Origin: Rhodeus uyekii
Taxonomy: Eukaryota > Chordata > Actinopteri > Cypriniformes > Acheilognathidae
NCBI GenBank assembly: GCA_037043235.1
Contig: JAWRVZ010000138.1
Span: 518,501-582,500 of the forward strand
Reading direction: 5' to 3'
Length of the DNA: 64,000 nucleotides
The notes beneath the pieces were generated by a model. It searched no databases. It was given only the letters and a program-made list of their open reading frames with translations, and had not been told where the DNA came from. Below, in pieces: positions 44,601 to 58,100 of the stretch; position 1 is the first letter of the stretch, and each line of letters starts with the position of its first letter. The translations under genes were made by a program, and so were the position numbers.

Positions 44601-47600
44601 ATATAAATGAGTGCGAGCACAACGCTGGAGGAGAACAATCAACTGGATGTACACTACAAACATCCCGCCTCTGATAAGAGAGAAGCAAGGATATTTAGCT
44701 GTAGTAGAATTAAATATATTCAGAACAAATATGCTGAACACCAGCATCCTATTTCTAATTTATTGCCTTAGTGTTGGGAAAGCATTTACGACCAATGCAG
44801 ACGCCGCGGGGAAGCAGCAGCACCAGATCCGGAGCGGGCCGTGCACGTACACCTTCCTGCTGCCTGAAGCGCAGAACTGTGGAGCTCCTACTTCCAGCAC
44901 CTACACCAGCCAAGTGCAGCGGGACGACCTGGGGGACTACGACAGCTCCCTGCAGAGACTGGAGCAACTGGAGTCCGTCATGGAGAACAACACACAATGG
45001 CTGCAAAAGGTACCGGTTCCTCTCGTAAAGCACCGGCTGCAGAGAAACGCACGCTAGCTGATTCTAAGTTAGGCTTGCTTCGCTTCTGTGAACTTCGCTT
45101 TCGCTAAACTTACATTTGAACCGCACCTAATTGCACTTAAAGAGTATGGTTTGAAACCATCATAACCTGTGAGTGTATCACAACTGATAATGATTGTGCC
45201 ACTGCTGACACTTACTAAAGTCAATTCATTTCTTGAAACGTATTTACGGCAGACAATGCAAGTGCTGATCGGTGGTGCTGAGTTTCCACTAGTCCTGGTT
45301 CAGACGCCAAGAGAGACCCGTGTCAGAATCAAACCCAAAGCAAGACTTCGGCCGGAGAACTGCATGACTTCAGTGTGCTTTTCTCACAATGGAACAATGT
45401 AATCAGTCCAATCAAGCAGCTCAGAATCAGGAAGCAGCAATGAATGTTTCAGAGGCATGAACGCTATTCCATTCAATGCCATCAGAGGCAAAGAAGAGTT
45501 CATAACACGTCAGAATTAACATTATAGTAACATAAAATAACAATAGATCATATTTTCACAGCATTTATTAATCTGAGTCAATGGTAATTTTAGCATTTAC
45601 TAATACATATAAAAAATCCAAAGTTAGGTTTGTTAACATTCAAGAACTGTGAAAAAACATGAACAAACAATGAGCAATTAAGAAATGTTAATAAATGCTT
45701 TCAAATATATTGCTTAGTATTATTACTAATATACTATACTATTATTATTGCATTAATGTTAACTAACGAGATCTTCTTGTAAAGCGCTACCATTCAGATT
45801 GTTTCAGGATATTTGAACATTCCGATCATTCTTTTATTCGCATCTCCTGAACAAGATTCACTCGGACAATTTGACAATATTTTGCTAAGTGTTGTACTTC
45901 ATCAATATCAGTAACAAACTATTTTTGCACAAAAGCTGCATATAAGACAGTATTTAAATATATTTACACTGCAATTATAAGTGCATAACGCAAAGATTTT
46001 TTATTTTGAACACTGAAAATATATATTTTTATAGATAAAAGTAAAACCGCCAGTAGCGGGGGCATGTTGCTGTATTAATGTGCGATTCATTCATTCAAAC
46101 ATTGTCCAAATGGTTGAATCACTACATTTGTTTTCTTCATCTTAGCATTGTAGAAATGTTTGCAGAGAGGATGAAACTTGTAACTCAGTCTTGGGTTGTT
46201 TCAGGAACTCAAAACACGAAAGAGAACATTCTAGACATTCATTCATTTTTGCAGATTTATAAAAAAAGAAGAACTGAAATATCTCATGGTTCTCAGTATT
46301 CAGAGCCTTTGCTGTGACACTCATATATTTAACTCAGCTGCAGTCCATTTCTGCACCTTCATTTGAGTCCAGCTGTGTTTGATTACACTGATTGGACTTT
46401 CTATATAAGACCTTACAGCTCACAGTGCATGTCAGAGCAAATGAGAATTTGGTCAAAGGAACTGCCTGAAGAGCTCAGAGACAGAATTGTGGCAAGACAC
46501 AGATCTGGCCATGGTTACAAAAACATTCTGTTGCACTTAAGGTTCCTAAGAGCACAGTGGCCTCCATAATCCTTAAATGGAAGACGTTTGGCACGACCAG
46601 AACCCTTCCTCGAGCTAGCCGTCCGGCCAAACTGAGCTATCGGAGGAGAAGAGCCTTGGTGAGAGAGGTGAAGAAGAACCCAAAGTTCACTGTGGCTGAG
46701 CTGCAGAGATGCAGTCGGGAGATGGAGAAAGTTGTAGAAAGTCAACCATCACTGCAGCTCCACCAGTCGGGGCTTTATGACAGAGTGACCGAAGGAAGCC
46801 TCTGTTCAGTGCAAGACACATGAAAAAACACCTGAAGGACTCCAGGATGGTGAGAAATAAGATTCTCTGGTCTGATGAGACTTTTTGGCCTTAATTGTAA
46901 GCGGTATGTGTGGAGAACAGCAGGCACTGCTCATCACCTGTCCAATACAGTCCCAACAGTGAAGCATGTGCTGCAGCATCAGCTCTGGGTGTTTCTCAGC
47001 TGCAGGACGACTGGTTGCAATCGAGGGAAAGATGAATGCGGGAAAGTACAGGGACATCCTGGATGAAAACCTTCTCCAGAGTGCTCAGGACCTCAGACTG
47101 GGCTGAAGGTTTACTTTCCAACAAGATAATGAGCCTAAGCACACAGATAAGATAACGAAGCAGTGGCTTCAAAACAACTCTGTGACTGTTCTTGAATGGC
47201 CTCGCCAGAGCCCTGACTTAAACCCAACTGAGCATCTCAGGAGAGACCTAAAAATGGCTATCCAACAACGTTTACCGTCCAACCTGATAGACCTGGAGAG
47301 AGGATCTGCAAGGAGGAACGGCAGAGGATCCCCAAGTGTGAAAAACTTGTTACATCTTTCCCCAAAACACTCATGGCTGTATTAGAGCAAAAGCTGCTTC
47401 TGCTAAATACTGAGCAAAGGGTCTAAATACTTAGAAACATGAAATATTTCAGTTTTTCTTTTTTAATAAATCTGCAGAAATGTCAACAATTCAGTTTTTT
47501 TCTTTTAATACGGGGTGCTGTGTGTACATAAAAAAATTTACGGCCTAGGAGGAGTTTGAAAAAGTCGTTTTTTTGTGTGTGTAAAACTGGTAGAAACAAT

Positions 47601-49112
47601 TACATGACGGAAAATGACATCATAGGGTGCATTCGAAGGAATACATACGAATTTTGCTTCTAAAACTTACGGTTCAAAGGTTATTAGCATTAATGTGAGT
47701 GAAACTTTGGACAGGTGGTAGAGGGATTGAGTTACAGACTTTAAATTTGCTATGATGTATGATTGCACTGTAAGATATTTTAAATATTCCCTTCTGATTT
47801 CATCCACAGCTGGAGAACTATATCCAGGAGAACCTTAAACAAGATATGGCCAAAATTCAAAATAACGCGGTGCAAAACCACACAGTGACCATGATCAAGA
47901 TTGGGACTAGCCTCCTGAGTCAAACAGCAGAGCAAACACGGAAAATCACCACTGTTGAAGCACAGGTAAGCGGCTGATACTGCTGTACACAATCAGGCTC
48001 AGTTCAGTGGGTTTAGTCTCAAAAGCAAACAGGGCTCAACGCTGAGTTTAGTTTTTTTCTTGCCTCGTTTGCCCAGTGGTTTAGGATTTTACTCGCCTTG
48101 CCAATATATTTACTGACTCTATTTAGGTTGTTTTTGACAAACATAAATATTGTAATAAGCTTGTTACAACACAAATATAGATACTAGTGAAATTTCTGGT
48201 CCTTCCTTCAAATGCTAATACAAAGGGAGTACTCACACTAGTGATGCAACATTCTGGCCGATAGACTGAACGATAAAAAAAAATTGTAATAAGGTTTTAA
48301 CACCAAGAGTAAATATAAGACGTTATAAGACGTAATGTTAGCATTAGTTAACAAGAACCATGAATGAATGAACAACATTTACAATAACAATAAAACTAAT
48401 TTATTAATCTTAGTTAATTTCAACAAAAATTTATTTTGGCTCAAAAGTGCGTTCGGTCTCATTAATCTTATCATATTGTTACACGATGCATCGCTAGACC
48501 CCTAAAATATAGCGATCAAGTCTTTTTAAAGCAGAAAAGAAAAATCTCTCAGATTCCCTTTAAAATCTCTTCATTTGTTTTGAATATGAACAGATTTGGA
48601 AAACCCCTAAAAAACATTTAAATCTCCACACTAACTCTAAAGGCCCTTTCACACGGGATGTGACGAGCTTTCTCTCGCAGTGGAAGTGTTTTGTGCAGTT
48701 GAGGCGGCGCTTGCGTGGGCAACAAAATGTTTTTTATGAAGGCTATGAATCAATGTTTACAAGGACACGAAGAACTGCTGTGTGCTTTTATTGACGAAAA
48801 CATGGATCAAATGGCAATATACCGATTACTCCAGATCAGCAGCATGTTACTCCCCGAAATCGGTTGTGGAAGAATCGGGGAGGCGGACAGCATATATGTC
48901 AACAGATGTTGCCTTTTTTATAGACCGTATGTTTTCGCATGCACCTTATAGTCCAGTGCGCCTTATGGTGCGGAAAATACGGTAATGAAGAGAGAGAATG
49001 GGAGCACTGTGAGCTCAGGCACTCTGCAGTGCCAAAATAAAATATGCACTTCCGGTACATTGGCCAAACAATACTCATACGCCCATGTAATAATATAACG
49101 CCATATATAATG

Positions 49113-49187
<75 letters not shown>

Positions 49188-52100
49188 CCATACATATATA
49201 TATAAACCAATATATTGGCTATAAAGTTTGAAAACGTCAAAAATTATAAGCGATTAGACCAGGCAAAACAAGAAAACATTCAGACACTAAAATAAATCTT
49301 TATCGCTTGCAATACATTTCTTTATTCCTCTTTATTAATTATTTGCTAGTATGTTTTGAAGCTATATTTATTTAGTTTTTAAGGTAACAGTTTTGACATT
49401 TTGACAATAGTGTGTATATGCCTGTTCAAACAAAGATGTAAAAGAAATCAAAGCACTGTGCGCACAGAAAATCAGAGTGTGTGAGTGCCAGACTGACTTC
49501 AAATCTACTTCAGTTTGGTGGTTTAAAATCTTGAATATTTATACTGCTAAGACTACATAACGGCAAAAACATGCTGTTGTCATTATGTTGTATTTGCATC
49601 TTTGTTCTTATTTGTAATAAAGATAAATACAAATATTTATTGTGAATTTTATACTGATCAATTTTTACCCTTTAAATCGTAATTGAATGGTAATGCAAGC
49701 GAAGATTCACAGCTGTAGAGGAATTCAGCACAGACGTTAAAGCCAAGATATTTATGGGAGCTTTAAGAACACAATTTAAATAGACCACACCAGCTGAACA
49801 ACTAGAAAGCACCTTCAGAGTTGAGAATTAAGACTTAAGAGAAAAGTCAAAACTTTGACTTTTTGACTTTGAATTTGTGAGAAAGTGAATATGGAAAAAC
49901 TCATGGTCAAATTTGCTCTGCTGGAACCACAATGTCTATTTCCGTCTTTAGGTCATTAACCAAACAACTCGACTTGAGCGTCAGCTTCTTGAGAACTCCA
50001 TTTCAACCAGCAAACTGGAAAACGAGATTCTGCAGCAGATAAATGAAATCCACAAGCTGAATGAAAAGAACAGGTAAGAAATAATATGAATACAATAACA
50101 GCACACTTTGCCTCTCCAAAGTCTGGAGGAATACATTCATGTCGCAAACGTTTTCACAGAATTCACAACGTTTTTCAAAGCTTGTTCTCCTGATTCCTCA
50201 GTTTTCTGGAGAAACGAGTGGAGGACATGGAAGGCAAGAGAAACACAGAGCTAGAAGATTTGAAAGCGGAGAAGGAACAGCTCAAGAGTCTTGTGGAGAA
50301 GCAGACCAGCATCATAAAAGAGATGGAGCAACAGCTTCTCCGCACCTCCTCCGATAACTCCGCCATGAAGCAGCAGCAGCAGGAGCTGACGGACACCGTC
50401 AACAGCCTCATTCACACCATCTCTGGGAGAGAGCAAGGTGGGGTTTCAGCCGCTATCACACACACGGCTGCAGCTAAATCAACTCCAAACACAATATTGT
50501 GCAGGCAGCTCAGCTATATTATTCACCAGCTGTTGTTGGAAAATGCAAATGTTTGGAAAAAGGGCTAGACTGCTAGTTAGAGACAGAGAAACACAATACA
50601 CTGCCTTTCAGTCAAAGACCTTTAAGGCACTAATCATCAAAACTTGTTATATTACTATATAGTAACTTTGTACCTCGTAAGCGCACCTCTTCCCATCTCT
50701 CTGATGGATTTAACCCAAGCCGTCAAACTGACTTTCAGATTTTGATTAAAGTTTCCTACGACAAACTATTTTTTGTGCATTAACTCGGACAGATTAATTG
50801 TTCATACGAACAGTAATTTGCGTCATTTTTAATAGTGTCAATTTTGATTTCATTTGTTATGCTACAAAAAGCACACTGTTACACACTTCCACCGGTGTGT
50901 GTGTGATGCAGAATAAAACTCAGGAAAGCAGTAACAAACGAAACATGCTTTATTCAAAAACACTTTAAATATAACATAAACGGCACTCTTCGTGCAAACA
51001 TGAATAAACTAGAAACTAGTTAATAGAAACCACGACATGAAAACGTTCACAACTGACAAAGACAAAGGAGCACAGGAGGGTATAAAGACAAACACAGAAT
51101 AGGGAACAGCTGACGGGACAAAGGTTTTAAAGCCCATATAGTCACTGCTCACTCCTCAACATGTAGATCAGGAAAGGATTACACTAACCCTTCATTCTGA
51201 AAATGGAATTTAAAGTCCACACAAGAGGCTTCATAACGACTAGATAGTTTGTAACTAACTAACTCTACTTTGATCTTAAGGCAGAACGTAGCTAGTATGC
51301 TGCAATCTCTTTGTAAAGTAATGATTACCCTCAAATATTCAACGCACTGAAATTCAGTTTAAATGATAGTTCACTGAAATTATAGTTTTGGCTTCTAATA
51401 ATTTATTAAATATTTATTACATTTAATTTATTTTTAATAATAAAAATAATAGTAAAAATAAAATCATATACTGCTTAACTGCGATCATAACAGGCATTAT
51501 TATATGTAGCATAAATTACAGAAAATGTATGAATTTGAAATAAGGATCAAATACTGATAGTATTATAAGAAAATTATGACTGATTTCATTTGACAGCAAA
51601 AAACGGTAAAATCTATTTTTATTTTATTTACTTCTCTAAAAAAACAACCTTAATTTTTTCATTTCTTAAAAAAAAACAAAAAAAAAAAAAACTTCTCATT
51701 TCTCCAAGTAGAACATTTAATTCCCAGAAGGTGAATGCACGGACCATGAATATATCAGATTTTAAATGGAACCCCAAGAATCACGAGCTTCTAAGATACC
51801 CCATCCCCATCACAGTGCATAGCATCCACTTTGGTTAAACAACATTTCTTTTATCAGGTATCAATCCGGCAATGATGCAGGACGTCCCAGATGAGTACAA
51901 TGACTGTGCTGGAGTCTTCAGGTCAGGGAATAAGGAGAGCGGCGTCTACTCACTGACCATACCCGACACAAAACAGCAGTTCAAGGTGACCTCTATCCAC
52001 CCGTTCAAGACAAAGAGCTGAAATACCAGCAGAACTCAAATACACAACAGTGCATTGACACTGAAACTAGTGCTAGCAAGCATTAGAGAACGAAAACTCT

Positions 52101-55100
52101 TGTTATTTACCATAGAACAAAAGTGAATAGTAATTTGATTGTCCTCGCTCACAGTCACATCCTGATCCCATTTCCTCACGGCAATCTTTATTTTGCCGTT
52201 CTCACTGTACTTTCAAAGACAAAAGGGCAAATCTGTGAAATATATATAAAAAATGGTAAAAAACGTCCACTCAACTCATCTAAAGTAAATGCACACAAAT
52301 ACTTTAATGGTGCAGTTTTCAAGATTTTTTACTTTTCTTGCATGAAATAAAAAAATATGGACATTCTAGCTAATACTGTTTGTGTTTTAAGAACAGAACT
52401 AAAATAATGCGGTTTGACTAAAGTTCAAATGACTGTTTTAAGAGCAGAGCTTTTCTTGCTCTAAACACGCTTCTCCACTGGGAGCCATTGCCAAGAAATT
52501 TAAGATGCCAATTTAACATTCGTTTTTAGACCTCCTAGCATTCTGAGAAAGATGCCAAAAAAGGTTATTTGTTTAGCCTAAATCCTGGAGGAAGTTCAGG
52601 ACATGAAACCCAAGTTTATCCAGAAGGGACATGAATGATGTTCTTATCCAGTAACGTGCCGTGTTTGGTTTCCAGGCGTACTGTGACATGGAGACAGATG
52701 GAGGAGGATGGACCGTCATACAGAAGCGCTTCAACGGCCTTGTAGACTTTCACCAAACATGGAAAAATTACACAACGGTAGGGATTTAATTGTGCTCGCA
52801 TCGCGTGTAGTCTTCTGATGAATCTACGCTGCTAACAACACATGTTCTGTGTGCAGGGGTTTGGAGACGTCTCAGGTGAACACTGGCTGGGCAATGCAAT
52901 CATCTCCAAGCTGACACAGGAAACACAGCATGTGCTCAGGATAGATCTGACCGACTGGGAGGGGAACACTGCCTTCTCAAAATACGATCAGTTCTCGCTC
53001 GATGGAGAGAAGCAGAACTACAGGTGAGGGATTACCCCGTGCTTGGGTTTACTGGCGTGTGGGAGAACTGAGATATTTCCAGTCATGTGATCAGAGTCTA
53101 AAAAGGAGGAAAACCTACCACTTTGGGAAGATGGCTGGTCATTCTCAAATGAAAACTATAAGCGACTCAAACACAGAGCACTTACAGAATAGCGTTTACG
53201 GGGAAACTGAAAACGAACAAATGAGTGTAACCGTTTCAAATGCGATCTTTAGTCTGTATTGGCGATTTGAACTCTGTCCCGCGGAAGGAGCCGCTCATGC
53301 AACGGCGTCACGAGCAATCCCCGCATTAAACACATTAAGCTGGTTATTAAGGCAGATCCACGTTTCAGTTTCAAAATTTAAGTTATGCAATTCACGTCAG
53401 TCAAACTTTTCCGTTCGTATGAATATGGAAAAAGCACCTGCAATATTGTTCGTACAATATTTTTTTTTGGGTTCCCCCCCAAAACGCCACACTTTGCATG
53501 CCTCCTTAACCAAACACACACAGCACAGACTCTGAGAGGAGTGTGTCGGACAGACGAGCAGTGCTGGCCTCCAGGAACGGGTTTGGGAAACAGTGAATAT
53601 CTCTCACAGCTCTTGGGTTTAAGAGTTGTAGTTAAGCACATGAAGCAGAGATTAGTTCTTCACCAACCGGCTGACTTATTCTCACGTTTGAGCTACAACA
53701 GCAGGAAGCCACGAGTCAGCTGTTGGTGCACACCCATGTGAACACTGCCGCTCGCTCTGCTGTATAAACTATGGAGGGCTGGCACACAGCTGACACAAAC
53801 CCAAAGAAAATATTTTCAAATCTGGAAATGGTCTATGTGATGTAAAAACACGACAACACCATCGCCCTGAACCACTGCCGCATTTCTGTAAGAGCATCAA
53901 AAAGATAAATACTTGCCATAAATGCACACAGAAATCAGGTAAATGTGTGTATTTTAAAGAGATTCAACTTATTTTTGATAACAAGTGTATTATTTAGAAA
54001 CAATTAATCTCTCTTCACAAGCCATATTGATTTTTTTACCTAAGATCACACAATACCTTTTGGGATTGCAATTCTGTCTTATCACATATAGCACGTATTG
54101 ATATAACATATTTATTGATGCAATGCATATCAAGCTACTGCCTAAATGACCAAAATCTGCTTTGGTGTTTAAATGTACCGACATCCACCATAATAAAACG
54201 TGGTAAAAACTAAGCCAAAACATGAACAGATACATGTGTGTAGATTGTGTGCATGACCCTGTGCACTATAAGACCGAACACATGATTGTTAATGCACAAA
54301 ACAGTGGATCTATAAAAAAAAGTCTACACCCCAGTTAAAACGGCTGGTAATAAATTTGTAATAAATAATAAAACAATAAATCTAACAGAACTTTTGCCCC
54401 TTTAAAGTATAATAAAATAACTGTATGTGGTGTCAAGGATTTGTGGGAATGTCCTTTAACTCTTTCACCATCAATTACTTGATCATTTTCACATTTTGAA
54501 ACTATAGTAATTATATATAATGCAATGCTAACTTTAAAAAAATGTAATGTAAAAAACACACACCAGTAACCAAAAACAACAACAACAGACAGTGCCAAAC
54601 TGCAGTTCAGTGAGTCAGATAACTCTGCTGATTATCAATGGGAACACAGGAAACACAGGAAAAATAAACAGAGCAATTTTTAAATTGCTGTATTCCCACT
54701 TTATTTACATACATAATGTCCAGTAAGAGCTGTGTGTGTAAAGCTCACACCCCTGGCCTCAAGTGCAGTTCAAATCCAGCTCGCAGCGGGTCAAGGAGGA
54801 GCAAATCTGGTGCCGTGACCCGGATGGGAACGAGGTTCAGGAGGGCGAGTTAAACGCACAGCTCTTACGCTACACTCACTCCCCGGATCTCACCAGGTGC
54901 TCTAGCAGCTGCGGTTTAACTCACATGTATAATTTATTATTTATATTTCTGATTTTCTAATTCTGCAGGATACACCTCAACGGCTACAGTGGGACAGCGG
55001 GGAAATCCAGCAGCATGGGACAGCCGGGAAGCAACTTCAGCACAAAAGATGTAGACAATGACAAATGTATCTGCAAATGCTCTCAAATGCTCTCGGGAGG

Positions 55101-58100
55101 TACGGGCAAATTACTGTCAAATACCTTTAACTTACGCTTCATAAATATCTTATTGTAAGGGATTGGGCGGCTCATTTGTCCCAGTTCCCTTTATTTAAAC
55201 TTAAGTAAAAAGTAGTCAAATTAAACTTAAGTAAAAGTACAGATGGTGAGTTAAATGTATTGATATTTTGACAAAATACTTGAATATAATACACTTGAGA
55301 AAGTGTAAAAAAAGGAAAAAAGTTTACAACGTTAAACTGTACTTAAAGATTAACTAAATAAAAATACCATAGTAAAAAATAAAAACGAAAGATCATCAAA
55401 TAATTTTGAAAACACACACAGAAAGATTTGGTAGACAGAAAAAGACAACAAACAAAACAACCCACAATGACACAGAGGTCAACAAACATTACAAAGCACA
55501 GAGGCCAGAATCCTAAACCACACACAATCCCTTTGGGGTTTAGAGTTCTTACATTATTTATTTGAATAGATTAAGATCCACAAACATATGCAAAACTCTG
55601 CATGGCATTAATTAGTGAATCACTGCCTCCGATTATTAAGAAATTATTCAATTACGTTTTCAGTTTAGGTTTTTCTTGGCACAAAAAAGTATTCTTGTCA
55701 CTTCGTAACTGATAATAGAAGAATATTCAAAAACAAAGCTGCTCACTTGTAATACCAGAAGTAATATTTGGGAGTCTGGTTCCCAATGGCCAATGTTTTC
55801 TGTTTTCATATCCTAAAGTATATATGTTCTGTGTGCACTTCAGGTTGGTGGTTTGATGCCTGTGGACCATCCAATCTCAACGGCATCTACTACCAGCAGG
55901 GACAGAACACCAATCGCTTCAACGGCATCAAATGGTACTACTGGAAAGGGTCAGCATATTCACTAAAGGCCACGACTATGATGATACGACCGTCAAACTT
56001 CTGAGCATCCAGACCTACTGATGTCAGTAACGACTACTTTCCTGTCCTGCAGAGACACATTTGGTGGAGAACGGTCCCCTTCACGCACGTCTGATACAGG
56101 ACTTCTGTTGAGAAGATAAAGCGCTGGAAAAAAACCTGTTACAATGTCAAATAATGAATTCATCGAGCCCGAAAACATGTTAAAACGGAACTTCATTAAG
56201 AGACGGGTTCGGTTTGAAGGTTTAGGCAGGATTCCCTTAATTCTTCATGTAGATAAGTGCAATCAGAACTACTTTTTAGTGTGCTTATTTTATTTATAAA
56301 TACAAATTATGTACAAAAAATATATTATTGATATATTTTGCAAATGTAAGCATGGTACAAGAGTGAGTTAAACGCATGCCAGCCGAGGAGGACAGGTCTT
56401 ATGAACTGTTAGAGTATAAAATCGTTGTGTACACACGGTTCAGAGCTCAAACCCTCTTGTGGGCATGTGACAGGTGACCAAACTCCACAGCATTTCTTAA
56501 ACGCTCCCCTTTTTAAAAAATGCAAATTTCACTTTTACATGGATTAAGTTATTTTTTGTCCACAATGTGGACAACCACCCTATAAACGGCAAAAATCCAC
56601 TTTATTTTATTTCCACAAAATAAAAATGAATGGTCTCAAAATGTTTGGTGTGTTTTTCTACCCGTGACTGATGACGGCCACAGATCCTCCTCGTGACAAT
56701 TCAGTCGTTTATTATAAAAAGGAGAATAATAGGTCCCCTTTAAAGTAAGTTTATCTAAAAAAAAATTTATTCAGGGCTCATAACTCTTAATGGCAAAAAG
56801 GTTATTTTCTATAAAAAGAAAGCACCCCTTTGGGACACAGTTTGAGCTAAAACAAGATCAAGATTCAGATCCAACTACTATACTCACAGTACATTTGTAT
56901 TTTATTCTAATTGCCTTTTTTCGACAAACAGAAAAACTTAAATTTGCAATGTACTTCAGGTTTCCACAATCAAGTTAAACCGGCTTATTAGAAAACAATA
57001 AAAGCCAGATTATCCTAATGTTACGTCTGGCTATTCTTGTACTAATCTCTTTAAATCGACATGTTTACGCAACTTAATTAAAGCACACTATAAAAGCCTG
57101 CTCTTTTATTGCATTTGCAAGTTATTCCTTTGCAACACACCATACGGCTCTTACAGTGTATTGAGAAGACCCAGAAAGATGCCAGCTCTACCTGAGGAGC
57201 AACAGTTACGCAGAGGCCGAGGCCACCAGGGGGCGCCACAGCAGGCCTCAGACAGGAACGCCTGTAATACTTTGATCAAATGTGCTCGTGTTAGTCACGT
57301 GTGCTAATGAAACGCATTGATTTGCTACACCTTTTTTTTTTTTTTTACATTTTTATATAATAAATAACATGCTTGTCCATTTTACACAAAGTAACAAATA
57401 TCATCGAACAGTATGACTGAAATTGCAACAAACAGCAGTTCTGACAATTTCGTTATTAAAAACACCGTAAGAAGGATTAATGGTAATGTGTGTGAAGTGT
57501 CTCCAGAGTGACAAAGAACATGGGAAGTCATGTGACCAAACAAAAGTCCTTTTCAGGATTAATGTGTCCACAGGTATTAAGAAATAAACACTGCAATGTA
57601 CTTAATCTTTTACAAAGGGGTTTAACTCTGCGTTTGAGGAGTGTTTTCACTGCAAACTATCTGGCATTATATAAAACTGTCAACGCAAAACTCAGGTTCA
57701 CTTTATTTTCGACGTGTAATATTCTTAATGTAGCTGTATTTGCTATAACGTTGCAAAAAAAGCTCACTACGTAATATGATAATTTAAAATATGAAGAGAT
57801 TTGATTTCAATAAAGAGTATTATATGGTATTTTTATATTTATACATCATCTAATGTTATTGTAAAGTATTAGTTTATCGACAAACACAGAGACGGTATAA
57901 TTAATTTAAAAAAGGTTCAAAATTTGACACACCATCTCTCATAACGGAGACAAAAACCAGTCACAGGTGAAGCAAATAACAATATTTAAGTCTTGGTAGA
58001 TTAGACGGTACGCAAACAATGAGCGCTCAGAATCAGTGTGTTGGGTGAAATGATCTGGAGGGTGTTCAGATTAATTGCAAGTGAACTTGTGTACTTACAG

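Noticed and set aside
44363..45033. Minus-strand frames across the angpt2 promoter and exon 1
   Set aside because: They are antisense shadows of GC-rich DNA with no domain or splice support.
53002..53741. Overlapping open frames of 118-177 codons in angpt2 intron 7
   Set aside because: They begin inside exon 7 and run past its good splice donor, with no family signature and low-complexity stretches. The splice to 54969 keeps the angiopoietin reading frame.
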